From: Shewanella yunxiaonensis
GTDB taxonomy: Bacteria; Pseudomonadota; Gammaproteobacteria; Enterobacterales; Shewanellaceae
Assembly (NCBI RefSeq): GCF_018223345.1
Contig: NZ_CP073587.1
Span: 469,001-533,000, forward strand
Direction: 5' to 3'
Length of the DNA: 64,000 bases
In this document: positions 45,556 to 56,359 of the stretch, in pieces
How the letters are laid out: the number at the start of each line of letters is the position of its first letter
Numbering within the stretch: position 1 is the stretch's first letter
The notes under the pieces: model-generated
Databases searched by the model: none
What the model saw: only the letters and a program-made list of their open reading frames with translations
What the model was told of the DNA's origin: nothing
Made by a program: the position numbers and the translations under genes

Positions 45556-46032
45556 ATGTTGACAAGAAAAATTGAATTCTTGGTAGGTATGTTTCTCGTA
45601 GCGGGGATGGCGGCATTTCTGGTGCTGGTATATAAGGTCGCCAACGTAGAGGTGCGTACTTCTAGTGACACATACACTTTGACAGCCGTGTTCAGCAACG
45701 TCGGCGGTTTGAAGGTGCGTTCTCCGGTGAAAGTTGGCGGGGTAGTTGTTGGCCGTGTCAGCGGTATTTCTTTGGATCCAAAGAAAATGGAGCCAGTCGT
45801 TACGCTGACAATGGACAAGCAATACGATAATTTCCCGGAAACCAGCAGTTTATCAGTGCTGACTTCGGGGCTATTAGGAGAACAATATCTCGGGCTGACC
45901 CCAGGTTTTGTTGATGATGATGTGTCCATTCTGAAGGATGGGGATCGTATTGATGATACCCATTCGGCAATGGTGTTAGAGGATCTTATCGGCCAGTTCT
46001 TGTATAGCGCTGGTTCCAAGGATAAGAAATAA
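45556..46032 (+). CDS. mlaD: Phospholipid-transport substrate-binding protein MlaD
   Basis: The 158-residue protein (E. coli 183) has one N-terminal transmembrane helix (about 8-28) and an MCE domain with GGLKVRSPVKVGGVVVGRVS and LTSGLLGEQYLGLTPG. MlaD hexamers form the periplasmic channel above MlaE. The shorter C-terminus is the only difference of note. Confidence 0.96.
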   Translation: MLTRKIEFLVGMFLVAGMAAFLVLVYKVANVEVRTSSDTYTLTAVFSNVGGLKVRSPVKVGGVVVGRVSGISLDPKKMEPVVTLTMDKQYDNFPETSSLSVLTSGLLGEQYLGLTPGFVDDDVSILKDGDRIDDTHSAMVLEDLIGQFLYSAGSKDKK

Positions 46033-46042
46033 GGAGTCTTTT

Positions 46043-46702
46043 ATGTTGAAGAAATTAATGGGTGTAATGGCAGCAGTGTGTATGCTGTTGCCGGTAGTCG
46101 TTCACGCACAAACTGCTGCAAAAGACTATAAAGATCCTTATGCCATGATTAAGGAAGTGGCAGATCAGACTTTTGCACGTTTTCATCAGGAGCAGGACAA
46201 AATTCAAGCCAATCCTGACTACCTGAAAACCATCGTCACTGAAGAGTTGATGCCTTATGTTGACTCTCGTTATGCTGCATACAAGGTGTTAGGCCCGTAT
46301 CTGCAGGACACCACCAAAGAGCAGCGTGACGATTTTGTCGCGGCATTTGAAGGTTATCTGGTGACCACGTATGCCCAGGCATTTACCGCTTACACTGATC
46401 AGAAAGTTGAATTTGCCCCAGCCAGTGATTTTTCCGGTGAGCGCATGGTCGCAGTCGATGTGCAGATCGTCGATCATGACCGTCCACCTATCAAACTGGA
46501 ATTCAAGGTTCGTCGTTTGAAAGATGATACCTGGAAAGCCTTCGATATGGTGGCAGAAGGCGTTAGCCTCCTGAATTCTAAACAGTCAGAAGTGACCTCC
46601 ATGGTGCGTGAGAAAGGCATTGATGCCGTCATTACAATGTTGCAGGAAAAAGCCAATATACATATCGACTTTAGTGCACCTAAAGGTAAGGATGCTCTGT
46701 GA
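46043..46702 (+). CDS. mlaC: Periplasmic phospholipid carrier MlaC
   Basis: The 219-residue product has a signal peptide (ending VVHA) and the Tol-Tol-Ttg2 fold: YMIKEVADQTFARF-like AMIKEVADQTFARFHQE, DSRYAAYKVLGPYL, FEGYLVTTYAQAFTAYTDQ and WKAFDMVAEGVSLLNSKQSE. MlaC ferries lipid between MlaA and MlaFEDB. It overlaps mlaB by 4 nt. Confidence 0.96.
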   Translation: MLKKLMGVMAAVCMLLPVVVHAQTAAKDYKDPYAMIKEVADQTFARFHQEQDKIQANPDYLKTIVTEELMPYVDSRYAAYKVLGPYLQDTTKEQRDDFVAAFEGYLVTTYAQAFTAYTDQKVEFAPASDFSGERMVAVDVQIVDHDRPPIKLEFKVRRLKDDTWKAFDMVAEGVSLLNSKQSEVTSMVREKGIDAVITMLQEKANIHIDFSAPKGKDAL

Positions 46703-46974
46703 TAGAATTCAAGCAACAGGGTGATTGTTGTCAGGTACTGGGTCGACTGAGTCAGGAAGACGTCAAGCAGTTGTGGTCACAGAGGAAAACTCTGGTGGCC
46801 ACAGGCACCCGGACACTGGAGTTAAGCGGGCTGGAATATAGCGACACCGCCGGTGTCGCCTTCCTGATGGAGTTGCTTAGCCAACATCCATCGGAGTTGC
46901 AGCTGGTGGCACCATCAACCCAAGTGAAACGTTTGATAGACCTGTATGATTTACAGGATTTTTTTAATGAGTAA
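46699..46974 (+). CDS. mlaB: STAS-domain protein MlaB
   Basis: The GTG at 46699 overlaps the mlaC stop (GTGA). The 91-residue STAS domain includes LELSGLEYSDTAGVAFLMEL, with the serine/threonine pair typical of MlaB. It binds MlaF and is needed for complex activity. Confidence 0.93.
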   Translation: MIEFKQQGDCCQVLGRLSQEDVKQLWSQRKTLVATGTRTLELSGLEYSDTAGVAFLMELLSQHPSELQLVAPSTQVKRLIDLYDLQDFFNE

Positions 46975-47001
46975 TCAACGCCTGACAAGGTATATTCGCT
47001 G

Positions 47002-47259
47002 ATGGATACACAAGAGATCGAAACTGTTTTGCGCGAAGCGCTGAGTCTGACCGAAGTTTATGTGACGGTGGAAGGGACTCATTTCAAAATTGTTGCCGTA
47101 GGCGATTGCTTTGATGGTATGAGTAAAATCAAGCAGCAACAGGCGATTTATGCGCCACTGATGGATCGTATTACCAGTGGTGAAATGCACGCCCTCAGTA
47201 TTAAGACTTTTACTCCTGCACAGTGGCAGCGTGAAAAGATCTTCAACATGCCAGTGTAG
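47002..47259 (+). CDS. ibaG: BolA-family protein IbaG
   Basis: The 85-residue product begins MDTQEIETVLREALSLTEVY and carries the BolA signature GTHFKIVAVGDCFDGMS...RHQAIYAPL-like KQQQAIYAPLMDRI. IbaG is linked to acid stress and iron-sulfur handling with monothiol glutaredoxins. Its place between mlaB and murA is conserved. Confidence 0.95.
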   Translation: MDTQEIETVLREALSLTEVYVTVEGTHFKIVAVGDCFDGMSKIKQQQAIYAPLMDRITSGEMHALSIKTFTPAQWQREKIFNMPV

Positions 47260-48528
<1,269 letters not shown>

Positions 48529-48543
48529 TATCGCGGCAGACAT

Positions 48544-48571
48544 AAAAAACCGCCAATAGGCGGTTTTTTTA
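48544..48571. terminator. Intrinsic terminator of murA, possibly bidirectional
   Basis: AAAAAACCGCC-AATA-GGCGGTTTTTTT has T runs on both strands and lies between convergent murA and the GGDEF-like gene. Confidence 0.92.
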
Positions 48572-48586
48572 TAAGTGACCCGACGG

Positions 48587-49540
48587 TTACTCGACAATAT
48601 TAATCTGATCTCTACCTGCCATTTTGGCATTTGCCAGCGCTTCATCCGCAGTATCCAACCAGCGATCATAGCCACTACATTCATCATTGAGCGTAGAAAT
48701 CCCGATGCTGATGGCAAAGCTGAGGTGGCTGCCATTAAATAATAATGGTGTTTGCTGTAGGCTGAATTGCAGCCTCGCTGCCAGCTGTGATGCCTGCACC
48801 GTATCACAATGGTGCAATAGCAAAGCAAAGCTGTTAGCGCCATACCGGCAAGCAACATCGGTGTTGCGTAAATTACGGCTGACAAGATGTGCCAGATGCT
48901 GAATTGCACGATCCCCGGCAATATGTCCGTGTTGGTCATTAATCTGCTTCAGATAGTCAATATCCACCATCATCAGCGTTGTCGGCTCCTGGTAACGGCT
49001 AAAACGGGCAAATTCCTGTTCCACTAACTGCTGCCAGTGTCGCCGATTAAATAGCTGGGTAAGTTCATCACGTTGTGTTAACTGTTGCAGCTGTTCATTG
49101 GCGGCCGTCAGCTGTAATTTATTGATGGCTATATCGGTGACATCATAAATAATCATGCTGATATGACTGGTACCCGTTAATGAGGACAGTGGCAGTAACG
49201 TGATGTTTTGGTACATGAATTCCGCACGGCCGGTGATCGGTCGATAGTTGTTGAACTTAAAGATGTAAGGACGCTGTTCCCAGCTGATAAACACATTGTT
49301 TTTCAGCAGGAAGACCTGCTCCATTTTCTGTTTCAGCCAGTCCGCTGGCAGTTCAGGAAAGCGCTGAAACAAATTGTTGCCCTTAAGCTCATTGGGCGAG
49401 ATCCCACTGTGGTTTTCCATAAAGCCGTTCCACAGCTGGATATTGAACTGGCGATCCAATACCACCAGGCCCACTTCTATTGTCTGCACCATGTCAATTA
49501 GCCAGTGCAGTTCATTCATCGGATCAGCATCATGGTTCAT
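48587..49540 (-). CDS. PAS-GGDEF protein with degenerate active-site motif
   Basis: The 317-residue protein has a PAS-like domain (about 12-130, VGLVVLDRQFNIQLWN, FNNYRPITG) and a GGDEF fold (about 145-317) with RDELTQLFNRRHW, MMVDIDYLKQINDQHGHIAG and a C-terminal ADEALANAKMAGRDQI. At the signature position, RYGGEEF is replaced by RYGANSF, so catalytic residues are missing although the upstream metal-site D of VDIDYLK remains. It is likely inactive as a cyclase and may act as a binding or output module. It follows the REC-CheC gene by 12 nt. Confidence 0.9.
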   Translation of the reverse strand: MNHDADPMNELHWLIDMVQTIEVGLVVLDRQFNIQLWNGFMENHSGISPNELKGNNLFQRFPELPADWLKQKMEQVFLLKNNVFISWEQRPYIFKFNNYRPITGRAEFMYQNITLLPLSSLTGTSHISMIIYDVTDIAINKLQLTAANEQLQQLTQRDELTQLFNRRHWQQLVEQEFARFSRYQEPTTLMMVDIDYLKQINDQHGHIAGDRAIQHLAHLVSRNLRNTDVACRYGANSFALLLHHCDTVQASQLAARLQFSLQQTPLLFNGSHLSFAISIGISTLNDECSGYDRWLDTADEALANAKMAGRDQINIVE

Positions 49541-49552
49541 GGCAGTATCCAG

Positions 49553-50554
49553 TTAATGCATCAGATAGCCGAGCTTGAAATTCAGTGTCGGCAAAGAGTC
49601 TTCAGTAAACAGCAATAACAGATCGCATTGCACGTTATGCCCTTCAATCCGGTAATTAATCTCCATTGCCAGGGTACGTTTCCAGCGGCCGGAATTGTCA
49701 TGGATCAGGTCGTTCACGGTACAATGGCGACCGAGGACAATCGGATGCGCCTGACTGAAGGTCATATCCAGTTGCTCGGCAATCCCGTTGAGAAAAGCCC
49801 CGATCAGCACATTACCGGTATCAATTAATACTTCTATTTCGGTGTTGGCATTATCCGGATTGGACATTCCCATCAGCGACGCCATGTCAGCAAAACTGGA
49901 GTCATGAAATATCAGTAGTGCCTCTCCGGCAATACCGGCACCAATGAATCCCTGACACAGTGCCGAGATCTGGGTACTGTTTTCGGTCGCTTTCAGTGCC
50001 ATAGTAAGTTCGCTGACTTCCAGCACATTCACATTCGGGATCGGCAGTAAAACAAAAACATCGAGTAACTTAGCTAACAGATCGGCAGCACGGCCCATGG
50101 CAACGTTGGCCACTTCCTGACAGGCATCGCGCAGATCGACCTCCAGCATCGAGGCTTTGTCAGTGGTCGTGGATGGCTCCAGAGCGAGTGAGAGAATGCC
50201 ATATTCTTCGAGAATGTTGATAATTGCGTCGGCAGTGACGGGCTTTTGAATGAAATCTAGGGCACCAAGCGCTTTGACACGTTGATGGGCCTGTAACTGA
50301 ATATCGCCGGAGACCACAATGATCATGGAGGGTAAATCCTGCTGTTGCACCATGCGTAGTACTTCGTAGCCATCCATTACCGGCATATTCAGGTCGAGAA
50401 AAACGATCTCGCCCTTACCGGCTCGAATTGCTTCGAGTCCCTCCGCGCCGTTGGCGGCGTAGGAGATTTCCACGTCCCATTCTTTGGGGAGTGTCCGCGC
50501 CATTTGCTTGCGTGCCAGCGCTGAATCATCACAAATCAATACCGGAATGGTCAT
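49553..50554 (-). CDS. Response regulator with C-terminal CheC/CheX-like domain
   Basis: The 333-residue protein has an N-terminal receiver (VLICDDSALARKQM, phosphoacceptor in IVFLDLNMPVMDGYEVL, lysine in FIQKPVTADAI). The C-terminal part (about 140-330) resembles CheC-type phosphatases: ACQEVANVAMGRAADLLAKL and TEIEVLIDTGNVLIGAFLNG are the two E..N helices. CheC-type domains dephosphorylate CheY. The gene lies just upstream of the GGDEF-like gene and probably forms a signalling pair with it. Confidence 0.87.
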   Translation of the reverse strand: MTIPVLICDDSALARKQMARTLPKEWDVEISYAANGAEGLEAIRAGKGEIVFLDLNMPVMDGYEVLRMVQQQDLPSMIIVVSGDIQLQAHQRVKALGALDFIQKPVTADAIINILEEYGILSLALEPSTTTDKASMLEVDLRDACQEVANVAMGRAADLLAKLLDVFVLLPIPNVNVLEVSELTMALKATENSTQISALCQGFIGAGIAGEALLIFHDSSFADMASLMGMSNPDNANTEIEVLIDTGNVLIGAFLNGIAEQLDMTFSQAHPIVLGRHCTVNDLIHDNSGRWKRTLAMEINYRIEGHNVQCDLLLLFTEDSLPTLNFKLGYLMH

Positions 50555-50633
50555 GCCATCGCTCGCTCCATGAACAGGTTGAAAGAAAACAATCGCTTCA
50601 TTATAGACAGCTCACTCGCCTAGAGTGTGACCT

Positions 50634-51557
50634 TTAGCTGCTTGTTTCTGAGGTTACCTTGGCGGTTTGCGCACCGCTGCTGCCAGTAATGCTGCTGCCC
50701 ATCTGATTAATTAACTGCAGGCAACGTTCGTATGCAGTCTGTTGCGTCAGGTCGAGTGCTAACAGTCGCTGGCGCGAGCGATATCCAGGATGAGCTTCAA
50801 ACACCTGCTGCCGCTGTAGTTGCGTGCGAAGCGATGCACTATTCGCGTCACGGGATTGTAAATCGAGTACAGTCAACGGCAATTTAGCCAATTGCGCTGG
50901 GATCTCGGAATTAGCCGCAGACGGCTCATTATACGGATTAATCAGCACTAATAGATCCGGTTTAGCGATGCCTTGGCGGGTGAGCAGGTTCAACACTAAC
51001 GCTGCAGAGGCCCCTTCGGCAATCAGCAGTTGTTTCCCGGCAAAGGCTTGAGCGGAGGATTGCAGTTGCGTTAGCCCTTGTCGCAGATAGTCTTCTTGGC
51101 TTTTCTGTAGTTGTTGCCAGTCTGCATCGCTACGTTTACTCAGTGTCGAGTTTCCTGGCGGCGGCGTTTTGCCATCACCGGCTTTGCTGACTTCGGTGGC
51201 GGCAGTGGTAAAGTTAGGTTCCTGCGGCTGCGGTGGTGGTGTCAGGCTAAAGGTGGTCCAGCCGGACAGGTTGAGATTTTGTCTTAAATAGTTCAGCAAA
51301 CCGGGTGACATTGCTTGCTGCCCTGGTGGCGGAATGATGATGACACTACCGCGATGAATGCGGTATTGCCACTCACGAGTCAGCACCGTGGCCGGTTTAC
51401 TGTCAATCTGGATCTGGCTGATCTCAGCCTTGTCAGCGTCAGTCGCAGGTGCGGACGCTGCCACTAACGGCAGTGCCGGTATGGCCGTCAGCAGTAATGA
51501 CCACAGTGCGTAATGTTTGAGCAAAATTGTCCCCGGGCGGCGAGAATCTGGTCTCAT
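50634..51557 (-). CDS. DUF3530 family exported protein
   Basis: The ATG at 51557 gives 307 residues with a signal-like segment (about 12-36, HYALWSLLLTAIPALPLVAA). A longer frame begins at 51593; neither start has a clear ribosome binding site. The C-terminal half looks like a degenerate alpha/beta-hydrolase fold (GKQLLIAEGASAALVLNLL, KPDLLVLINPYNEP) with no catalytic triad that I can assign. DUF3530 proteins are common in Shewanella relatives; function unknown. Confidence 0.75.
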   Translation of the reverse strand: MRPDSRRPGTILLKHYALWSLLLTAIPALPLVAASAPATDADKAEISQIQIDSKPATVLTREWQYRIHRGSVIIIPPPGQQAMSPGLLNYLRQNLNLSGWTTFSLTPPPQPQEPNFTTAATEVSKAGDGKTPPPGNSTLSKRSDADWQQLQKSQEDYLRQGLTQLQSSAQAFAGKQLLIAEGASAALVLNLLTRQGIAKPDLLVLINPYNEPSAANSEIPAQLAKLPLTVLDLQSRDANSASLRTQLQRQQVFEAHPGYRSRQRLLALDLTQQTAYERCLQLINQMGSSITGSSGAQTAKVTSETSS

Positions 51558-51597
51558 TATAAAAGGATTATGCCATTCGCATAGTGCGCGCACGCGT

Positions 51598-51622
51598 AAA
51601 AAAGCCCGCAGCGGCGGGCTTA
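51598..51622 (-). terminator. Intrinsic terminator of rapA
   Basis: AAAAAAGCCCGC-AGCG-GCGGGCTT on the plus strand is a stem followed by a T run on the minus strand, 5 nt after the rapA stop. Confidence 0.9.
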
Positions 51623-51626
51623 GCTG

Positions 51627-54533
51627 TTACACGTGACTGACCAGTACTAATCTGATGGCGTCGAGCTGCAATTGACAGTTATCCAGATAGCCATTGAGTT
51701 CTCGTATCTGTTCCCGCAGGTATTCCAGTTCATCTTCACGAATATTGGGATTTACCGTCTGTAACGCTTCCAGGCGTTCCAGTTCACTCAGCAAGCTGGA
51801 TTCCATCTGTTGCCGGGCTTGTTGTATCAACTGTGCCATTGCATCCTGTCCATGTTGCTCTCCTTTGGCCAGCAACGGGTGGAGCAATGGCTGTGAAGCA
51901 TTTACCAGTTTGCTGCCAATATGGCGATTTACCGGACTCAACTGCCGTTCCCATTGGTCATAAGTCACTTTACTGGCCAGATTATTGCCATCTTTATCGA
52001 GCAAGACCCTGATAGGCGTTGTCGGCAGATAGCGGAAGAGCTGACTGGCTTTCGGTGCGGACGCATCAGCGATGTAGATTAATTCCAGAAAGAGAGTGCC
52101 AGCAGGCAAGGCTTTGTTTTTTAATAGCGAAACGCACGTTGTCCCCGTATCCGAACCGGTGACCAGATCCAGACCGGTTTGTACCAGCGGATGCTCCTGA
52201 GTGATTAAAGCAATGTCATCACGCGACAACGCGGTGTTGCGGTCAAAGGTCACGGTAATCCCATCTTCTGGTAATCCCGGATAAGTTGGAAACATCATGT
52301 GCTCACTCGGATGCAGCACTATGGTGTTTTCGCCTTTGTCTTCCTGATCGACACCGATCACATCCCACAAGCGGATAACCGAACCGATCAGTTGGGTGTC
52401 ATTGTCCATCTCTGCCAGTTGCCAAGCCAGCGCTTTGGCGCGATCACCGCCGTTTGAGTTGAGTTCCAGCAATTTGTCCCGCCCTTGTTCCATTGCCTGT
52501 TTCAACTCTTTGTATTGCGCCCGCACGCGATTGAGCAGACTGGTCATGGATTCGTCATCAGCATGGACAAGTAACGGCAACAGTTCTTCAGAAAATTCCT
52601 TGAATAGGATATGGCCGACCGGACAGGTTTGCTCAAAAGCGTTCAGTCCCTGATGGTACCAATCGAGCAACCTTGATTGCGCGCAGTCTTCGATATAGGG
52701 CAGATGGATCTGTACATCATTTTGTTGACCAATACGGTCCAGACGTCCAATCCGTTGTTCCAACAGATCAGGATTCAGTGGCAGGTCGAATAAGACCAGA
52801 TGGCTGGCGAACTGGAAGTTACGACCTTCTGAGCCGATTTCTGAGCAGATCAGCGCCTGTGCGCCACCTTCTTCTTGGGCAAAGAAGGCACCCGCCTTAT
52901 CGCGTTCAATGATGGACATGCCTTCGTGGAACACGGTGGTCAGTATCCCTTCTCGGGTGCGCAATGCTTCTTCCAGACTCAATGCGGTTGCCGCCTGGGA
53001 AGTGATAATCAACACTTTCTTGCTGCGATGATTTTTCAGAAATTCGATTAGCCAGTCGATCCGCGGATCAAACTTCCACCATGCCGCTGATTGTTCATCG
53101 AATTGCTGAAACAGCTTTTCCGGTGTCAACATAAGGCGGGCTTGGGTCTCATCTGGCAAGTTGCGATTCATGGTCAGCGCTACGCGCATGGCCGTTTCAT
53201 ATTGCTCGGGCATCGGCTGTGGGTAGCTGTGGAATATGCGCTGCGGAAAACCTTTTACTGAGGCTCTGCTGTTACGGAACAGGACTCGCCCAGTACCGTG
53301 CCGATCCAGTAATTGCTGCAGCAATTCATCGCGCGCTTGTTGCTGTTGTTCTGGCGCAATATTGTCTGCCTGGATCAGTTTTATGGCTGGAATAATATCT
53401 TTTTCCGCCAGCAGTTCGGTCAGAAGTTCAATCGCATCATCGGGTAACTTGCGACCGCTGGCAATGGCATCCGCGGCGGTTGCTACCTGGCGATAATCCT
53501 GTTCTTCTTTGATAAATGCCTGATAGTCGTAGAAGCGGTTAGGATCGAGCAGCCTGAGTCTGGCAAAGTGACTTTCATGCCCCAACTGATCGGGGGTTGC
53601 GGTGAGCAGCAGCACACCAGGTATTACCTGTGCTAACGCCTCAACAATCTGATACGCACGGCTGGGTTTGTCGGCTGTCCATTCCAAGTGATGCGCTTCA
53701 TCTACCACCAGTAAATCCCAGTCGGCATCCAGAGCCTGGTCAAGACGGCGTTTTTGTTTCAACAGATCCAGCGAACAGATCACCAACTGTTCGGTGTAAA
53801 ACGGGTTGTCGTGATCGGCGAACGCTTCCACACAACGCTCTTCATCAAACACGGAAAAGCGCAGGTTGAAACGGCGTAACATCTCGACTAACCACTGATG
53901 ACGTAAGGTGTCTGGTACCAGAATGAGTACCCGTTCGGCTCGACCGGTCATCAATTGCTGGTGGATGATGAGGCCCGCTTCAATGGTTTTCCCCAGACCT
54001 ACTTCATCGGCCAGTAGCACTCGAGGGGCATGGCGCTGACCCACTTCAGAGGCAATCCACAGCTGATGCGGGATCAAACCGACCCGCGGACCTTGCAATC
54101 CGAGCATCGGTGAGGTGGCGAGATCATGCCGCAGACGTTGTGCCTGATAACGGATCCCAAAACGATCCATGCGGTCTATCTGGCCGGCGAATAAGCGATC
54201 CTGCGGTTTATTAAAGCGAATGTTATGGTCGAGTAAGGTTTCTCTGAGGCAGACTTGTTCGCCACTGTCACTATTGATGCCATGGTAATGGACTAAATCA
54301 TCAATTTCTTCGGTACGCTGAATTTCCAGCGTCCAGCCTTCATGGCTTTTGACTTTGTCACCGGGGTTGTAGATCACGCGGGTCAGCGGGGCTTCATTTC
54401 GAGAAAAAATACGGTTTTCTCCGGTTGCCGGAAATAGCAGGGTGACCATCCGGCCTTCCAGTTGCACAACTGTGCCCAATCCAAGCTCTGATTCCGTATC
54501 ACTGATCCAACGTTGACCTAAAGCGAATGGCAT
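51627..54533 (-). CDS. rapA: RNA polymerase-associated ATPase RapA
   Basis: The 968-residue protein equals the E. coli length. RapA is a Swi2/Snf2 ATPase that recycles RNA polymerase after transcription. N-terminal Tudor-like domains ([20 protein letters not shown]) precede the helicase core with Walker [26 protein letters not shown] and the C-lobe motifs [20 protein letters not shown] and [13 protein letters not shown]. The order phoH/rapA divergent is typical of Shewanella. Confidence 0.98.
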   Translation of the reverse strand: MPFALGQRWISDTESELGLGTVVQLEGRMVTLLFPATGENRIFSRNEAPLTRVIYNPGDKVKSHEGWTLEIQRTEEIDDLVHYHGINSDSGEQVCLRETLLDHNIRFNKPQDRLFAGQIDRMDRFGIRYQAQRLRHDLATSPMLGLQGPRVGLIPHQLWIASEVGQRHAPRVLLADEVGLGKTIEAGLIIHQQLMTGRAERVLILVPDTLRHQWLVEMLRRFNLRFSVFDEERCVEAFADHDNPFYTEQLVICSLDLLKQKRRLDQALDADWDLLVVDEAHHLEWTADKPSRAYQIVEALAQVIPGVLLLTATPDQLGHESHFARLRLLDPNRFYDYQAFIKEEQDYRQVATAADAIASGRKLPDDAIELLTELLAEKDIIPAIKLIQADNIAPEQQQQARDELLQQLLDRHGTGRVLFRNSRASVKGFPQRIFHSYPQPMPEQYETAMRVALTMNRNLPDETQARLMLTPEKLFQQFDEQSAAWWKFDPRIDWLIEFLKNHRSKKVLIITSQAATALSLEEALRTREGILTTVFHEGMSIIERDKAGAFFAQEEGGAQALICSEIGSEGRNFQFASHLVLFDLPLNPDLLEQRIGRLDRIGQQNDVQIHLPYIEDCAQSRLLDWYHQGLNAFEQTCPVGHILFKEFSEELLPLLVHADDESMTSLLNRVRAQYKELKQAMEQGRDKLLELNSNGGDRAKALAWQLAEMDNDTQLIGSVIRLWDVIGVDQEDKGENTIVLHPSEHMMFPTYPGLPEDGITVTFDRNTALSRDDIALITQEHPLVQTGLDLVTGSDTGTTCVSLLKNKALPAGTLFLELIYIADASAPKASQLFRYLPTTPIRVLLDKDGNNLASKVTYDQWERQLSPVNRHIGSKLVNASQPLLHPLLAKGEQHGQDAMAQLIQQARQQMESSLLSELERLEALQTVNPNIREDELEYLREQIRELNGYLDNCQLQLDAIRLVLVSHV

Positions 54534-54847
54534 TTTTAACTCTTTTCCTCGGCGCCTATTGAAGGGCGCGTATGTTATATCAATCCGATTATAATACCAA
54601 TCCCGCTAGCTGCCGTTCGACCCTCAGTTAATTGCCTACTTTTTCAATGATGTAAATTCTGTGTTAAAAATTCTTCGGGCGAAGCGATTGTCATCCCGAA
54701 ATAATGGTGACAGTATAAAAACTGAACCCGACATTCGGGGGACGCCTTCAACCCACCTCTGCACAGGAGCCTCTGACTTTATATTCGGGCGTAACCCGCC
54801 AATACAAAACTACAAAGACATAATGCAATGACGCTTATGGAGGCGCT
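54534..54847. promoter_or_regulatory. Divergent rapA/phoH spacer
   Basis: About 310 nt without ORF. An imperfect inverted repeat TGTCATC/GGTGACA flanks CCGAAATAAT at about 54691-54714, followed by TATAAA. A second GC-rich area at 54730-54800 contains ATTCGGGGGACG and ATTCGGGCGTAACCCG, possibly an mRNA leader structure for phoH. No known riboswitch was recognised. Confidence 0.35.
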
Positions 54848-56242
54848 ATGGAACAAGACGACAGGAAATTGTTTGTACTTGATACCAATGTTTTATTGCA
54901 TGAACCCTTGGCGATTTATTCATTTAAAGAGCACGACGTGGTGGTCCCCATGACGGTGCTGGAAGAGTTGGACCAGATCAAAGACCGTAAGCGCGATGTC
55001 AGTCGTGATGCCAGAGTGGCTATCCGGGCGTTGGAAGATACTCTGGGTGGTGATATTACGCCGGAACAGATTATTAACGGTGTGCTGCTGCCAACGCGTG
55101 AAGGCCACAGTGACGCTACCGGTACCCTCGCGATTTTCCCTGATCATCAGATTGAATTCACTATCGGCGCCCTGCCGGGTGATAACAACGATAACCGCAT
55201 TATCAACACTGCACTCTATTTGCAAAAGCTGCATCATCCCCGTCCGGTCGTACTGGTCACCAAAGACATCAATATGCGTCTTAAGGCCAAAGGTGCGGGT
55301 ATGCTGATGGTCGAAGATTACCGAACCGACCAGCTGATTGATGATATTCGTTTCCTGTCCAAAGGTTTCCACGAATTTGAAGGCAATTTTTGGGAACACC
55401 TGGAGCGCGTTGCGACCGAGCGTCATGGCCGGCAGACCATCCATGATGTGCCGTTAAAGGATCTGGGTGACGATATTTTTTACATGAATCAATATCTATT
55501 GGATGCGGAATCCAATTTTTGCGGTCGGGTCGTCGGGCGTTCAAATGATTCTCTCAGCGTGTTGGATCTCGGGCGTGATCGCTTGCTGAATATGGAAGCC
55601 TGGGGAGTGCGACCTAAAAATATTTATCAGGGCATGGCATTGCAGGCGTTGATGGACCCGGATATTGATTTGGTGATCCTCACCGGCCCGGCGGGTTGCG
55701 GTAAGACGTTGTTGGCCATGGCGGCGGCATTGGAGCTGGTGATTGAGCGTAATCAATACGATAAGGTCATCGTCACTCGTAATACGCCAGAAATCGCAGA
55801 GTCCATCGGGTTCCTGCCTGGGACCGAAGAGGAAAAAATGGCACCGTGGCTTGCCGCCATTACTGACACGCTGGAAGTGCTGCATAAACATGATGTTAAC
55901 CCTGCAGGATCGCTGAATTACATCATGGATAAAGCCAATATCCAGTTTAAATCGATTAACTTTATGCGCGGTCGTTCAATTCAGAATGCCGTGGTGTTGC
56001 TGGATGAGTGCCAGAACCTGACCGCCTCGCAAATCAAAACCATGATTACCCGCATGGGCGAGGGCACTAAACTTATCTGCTGCGGTAACCTGGCACAGAT
56101 TGACTCCAACTATCTCACCGCGGTGACTTCCGGTTTGACCTATATCGTTGAACGGTTCAAACAGTTTGAAGGCAGTGCCAATATTTATCTCAATGGTGTG
56201 GTTCGTTCCCGGTTAGCGGAATTTGCTGAAGAGCAGTTGTAA
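54848..56242 (+). CDS. PhoH-family protein with N-terminal PIN domain
   Basis: The 464-residue protein starts with a PIN ribonuclease-like domain (about 1-130; FVLDTNVLLHEP, LEELDQIKDRKRDVSRDA, NDNRIINTALYLQK) and ends with a PhoH ATPase (about 235-464; Walker A LTGPAGCGKTLLAMAAALEL, Walker B NAVVLLDECQNL). PhoH2-type PIN-ATPases can act as RNA helicase/RNases. A GGAGG site precedes the ATG. Substrate unknown here. Confidence 0.94.
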   Translation: MEQDDRKLFVLDTNVLLHEPLAIYSFKEHDVVVPMTVLEELDQIKDRKRDVSRDARVAIRALEDTLGGDITPEQIINGVLLPTREGHSDATGTLAIFPDHQIEFTIGALPGDNNDNRIINTALYLQKLHHPRPVVLVTKDINMRLKAKGAGMLMVEDYRTDQLIDDIRFLSKGFHEFEGNFWEHLERVATERHGRQTIHDVPLKDLGDDIFYMNQYLLDAESNFCGRVVGRSNDSLSVLDLGRDRLLNMEAWGVRPKNIYQGMALQALMDPDIDLVILTGPAGCGKTLLAMAAALELVIERNQYDKVIVTRNTPEIAESIGFLPGTEEEKMAPWLAAITDTLEVLHKHDVNPAGSLNYIMDKANIQFKSINFMRGRSIQNAVVLLDECQNLTASQIKTMITRMGEGTKLICCGNLAQIDSNYLTAVTSGLTYIVERFKQFEGSANIYLNGVVRSRLAEFAEEQL

Positions 56243-56260
56243 GCCTTTGTAATCGTGTGT

Positions 56261-56286
56261 AAGGCCTCGAGTGAGGCCTTTGTTTT
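56261..56286 (+). terminator. Intrinsic terminator of the phoH-like gene
   Basis: AAGGCCTC-GAGT-GAGGCCTTTGTTTT forms a stem followed by an interrupted T tract, about 18 nt after the stop. Confidence 0.8.
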
Positions 56287-56359
56287 ACACGGTAAACTGC
56301 TATCATAGTGGCAGTTATCTGCGCTGTGTCGAGTCAACAGCGTTGTCCAAGGGTAAGGG

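Noticed and set aside
54848..56242. Toxin-antitoxin VapC because of the PIN domain
   Set aside because: The PIN domain is fused to a PhoH ATPase in one long housekeeping-type protein and there is no antitoxin gene.
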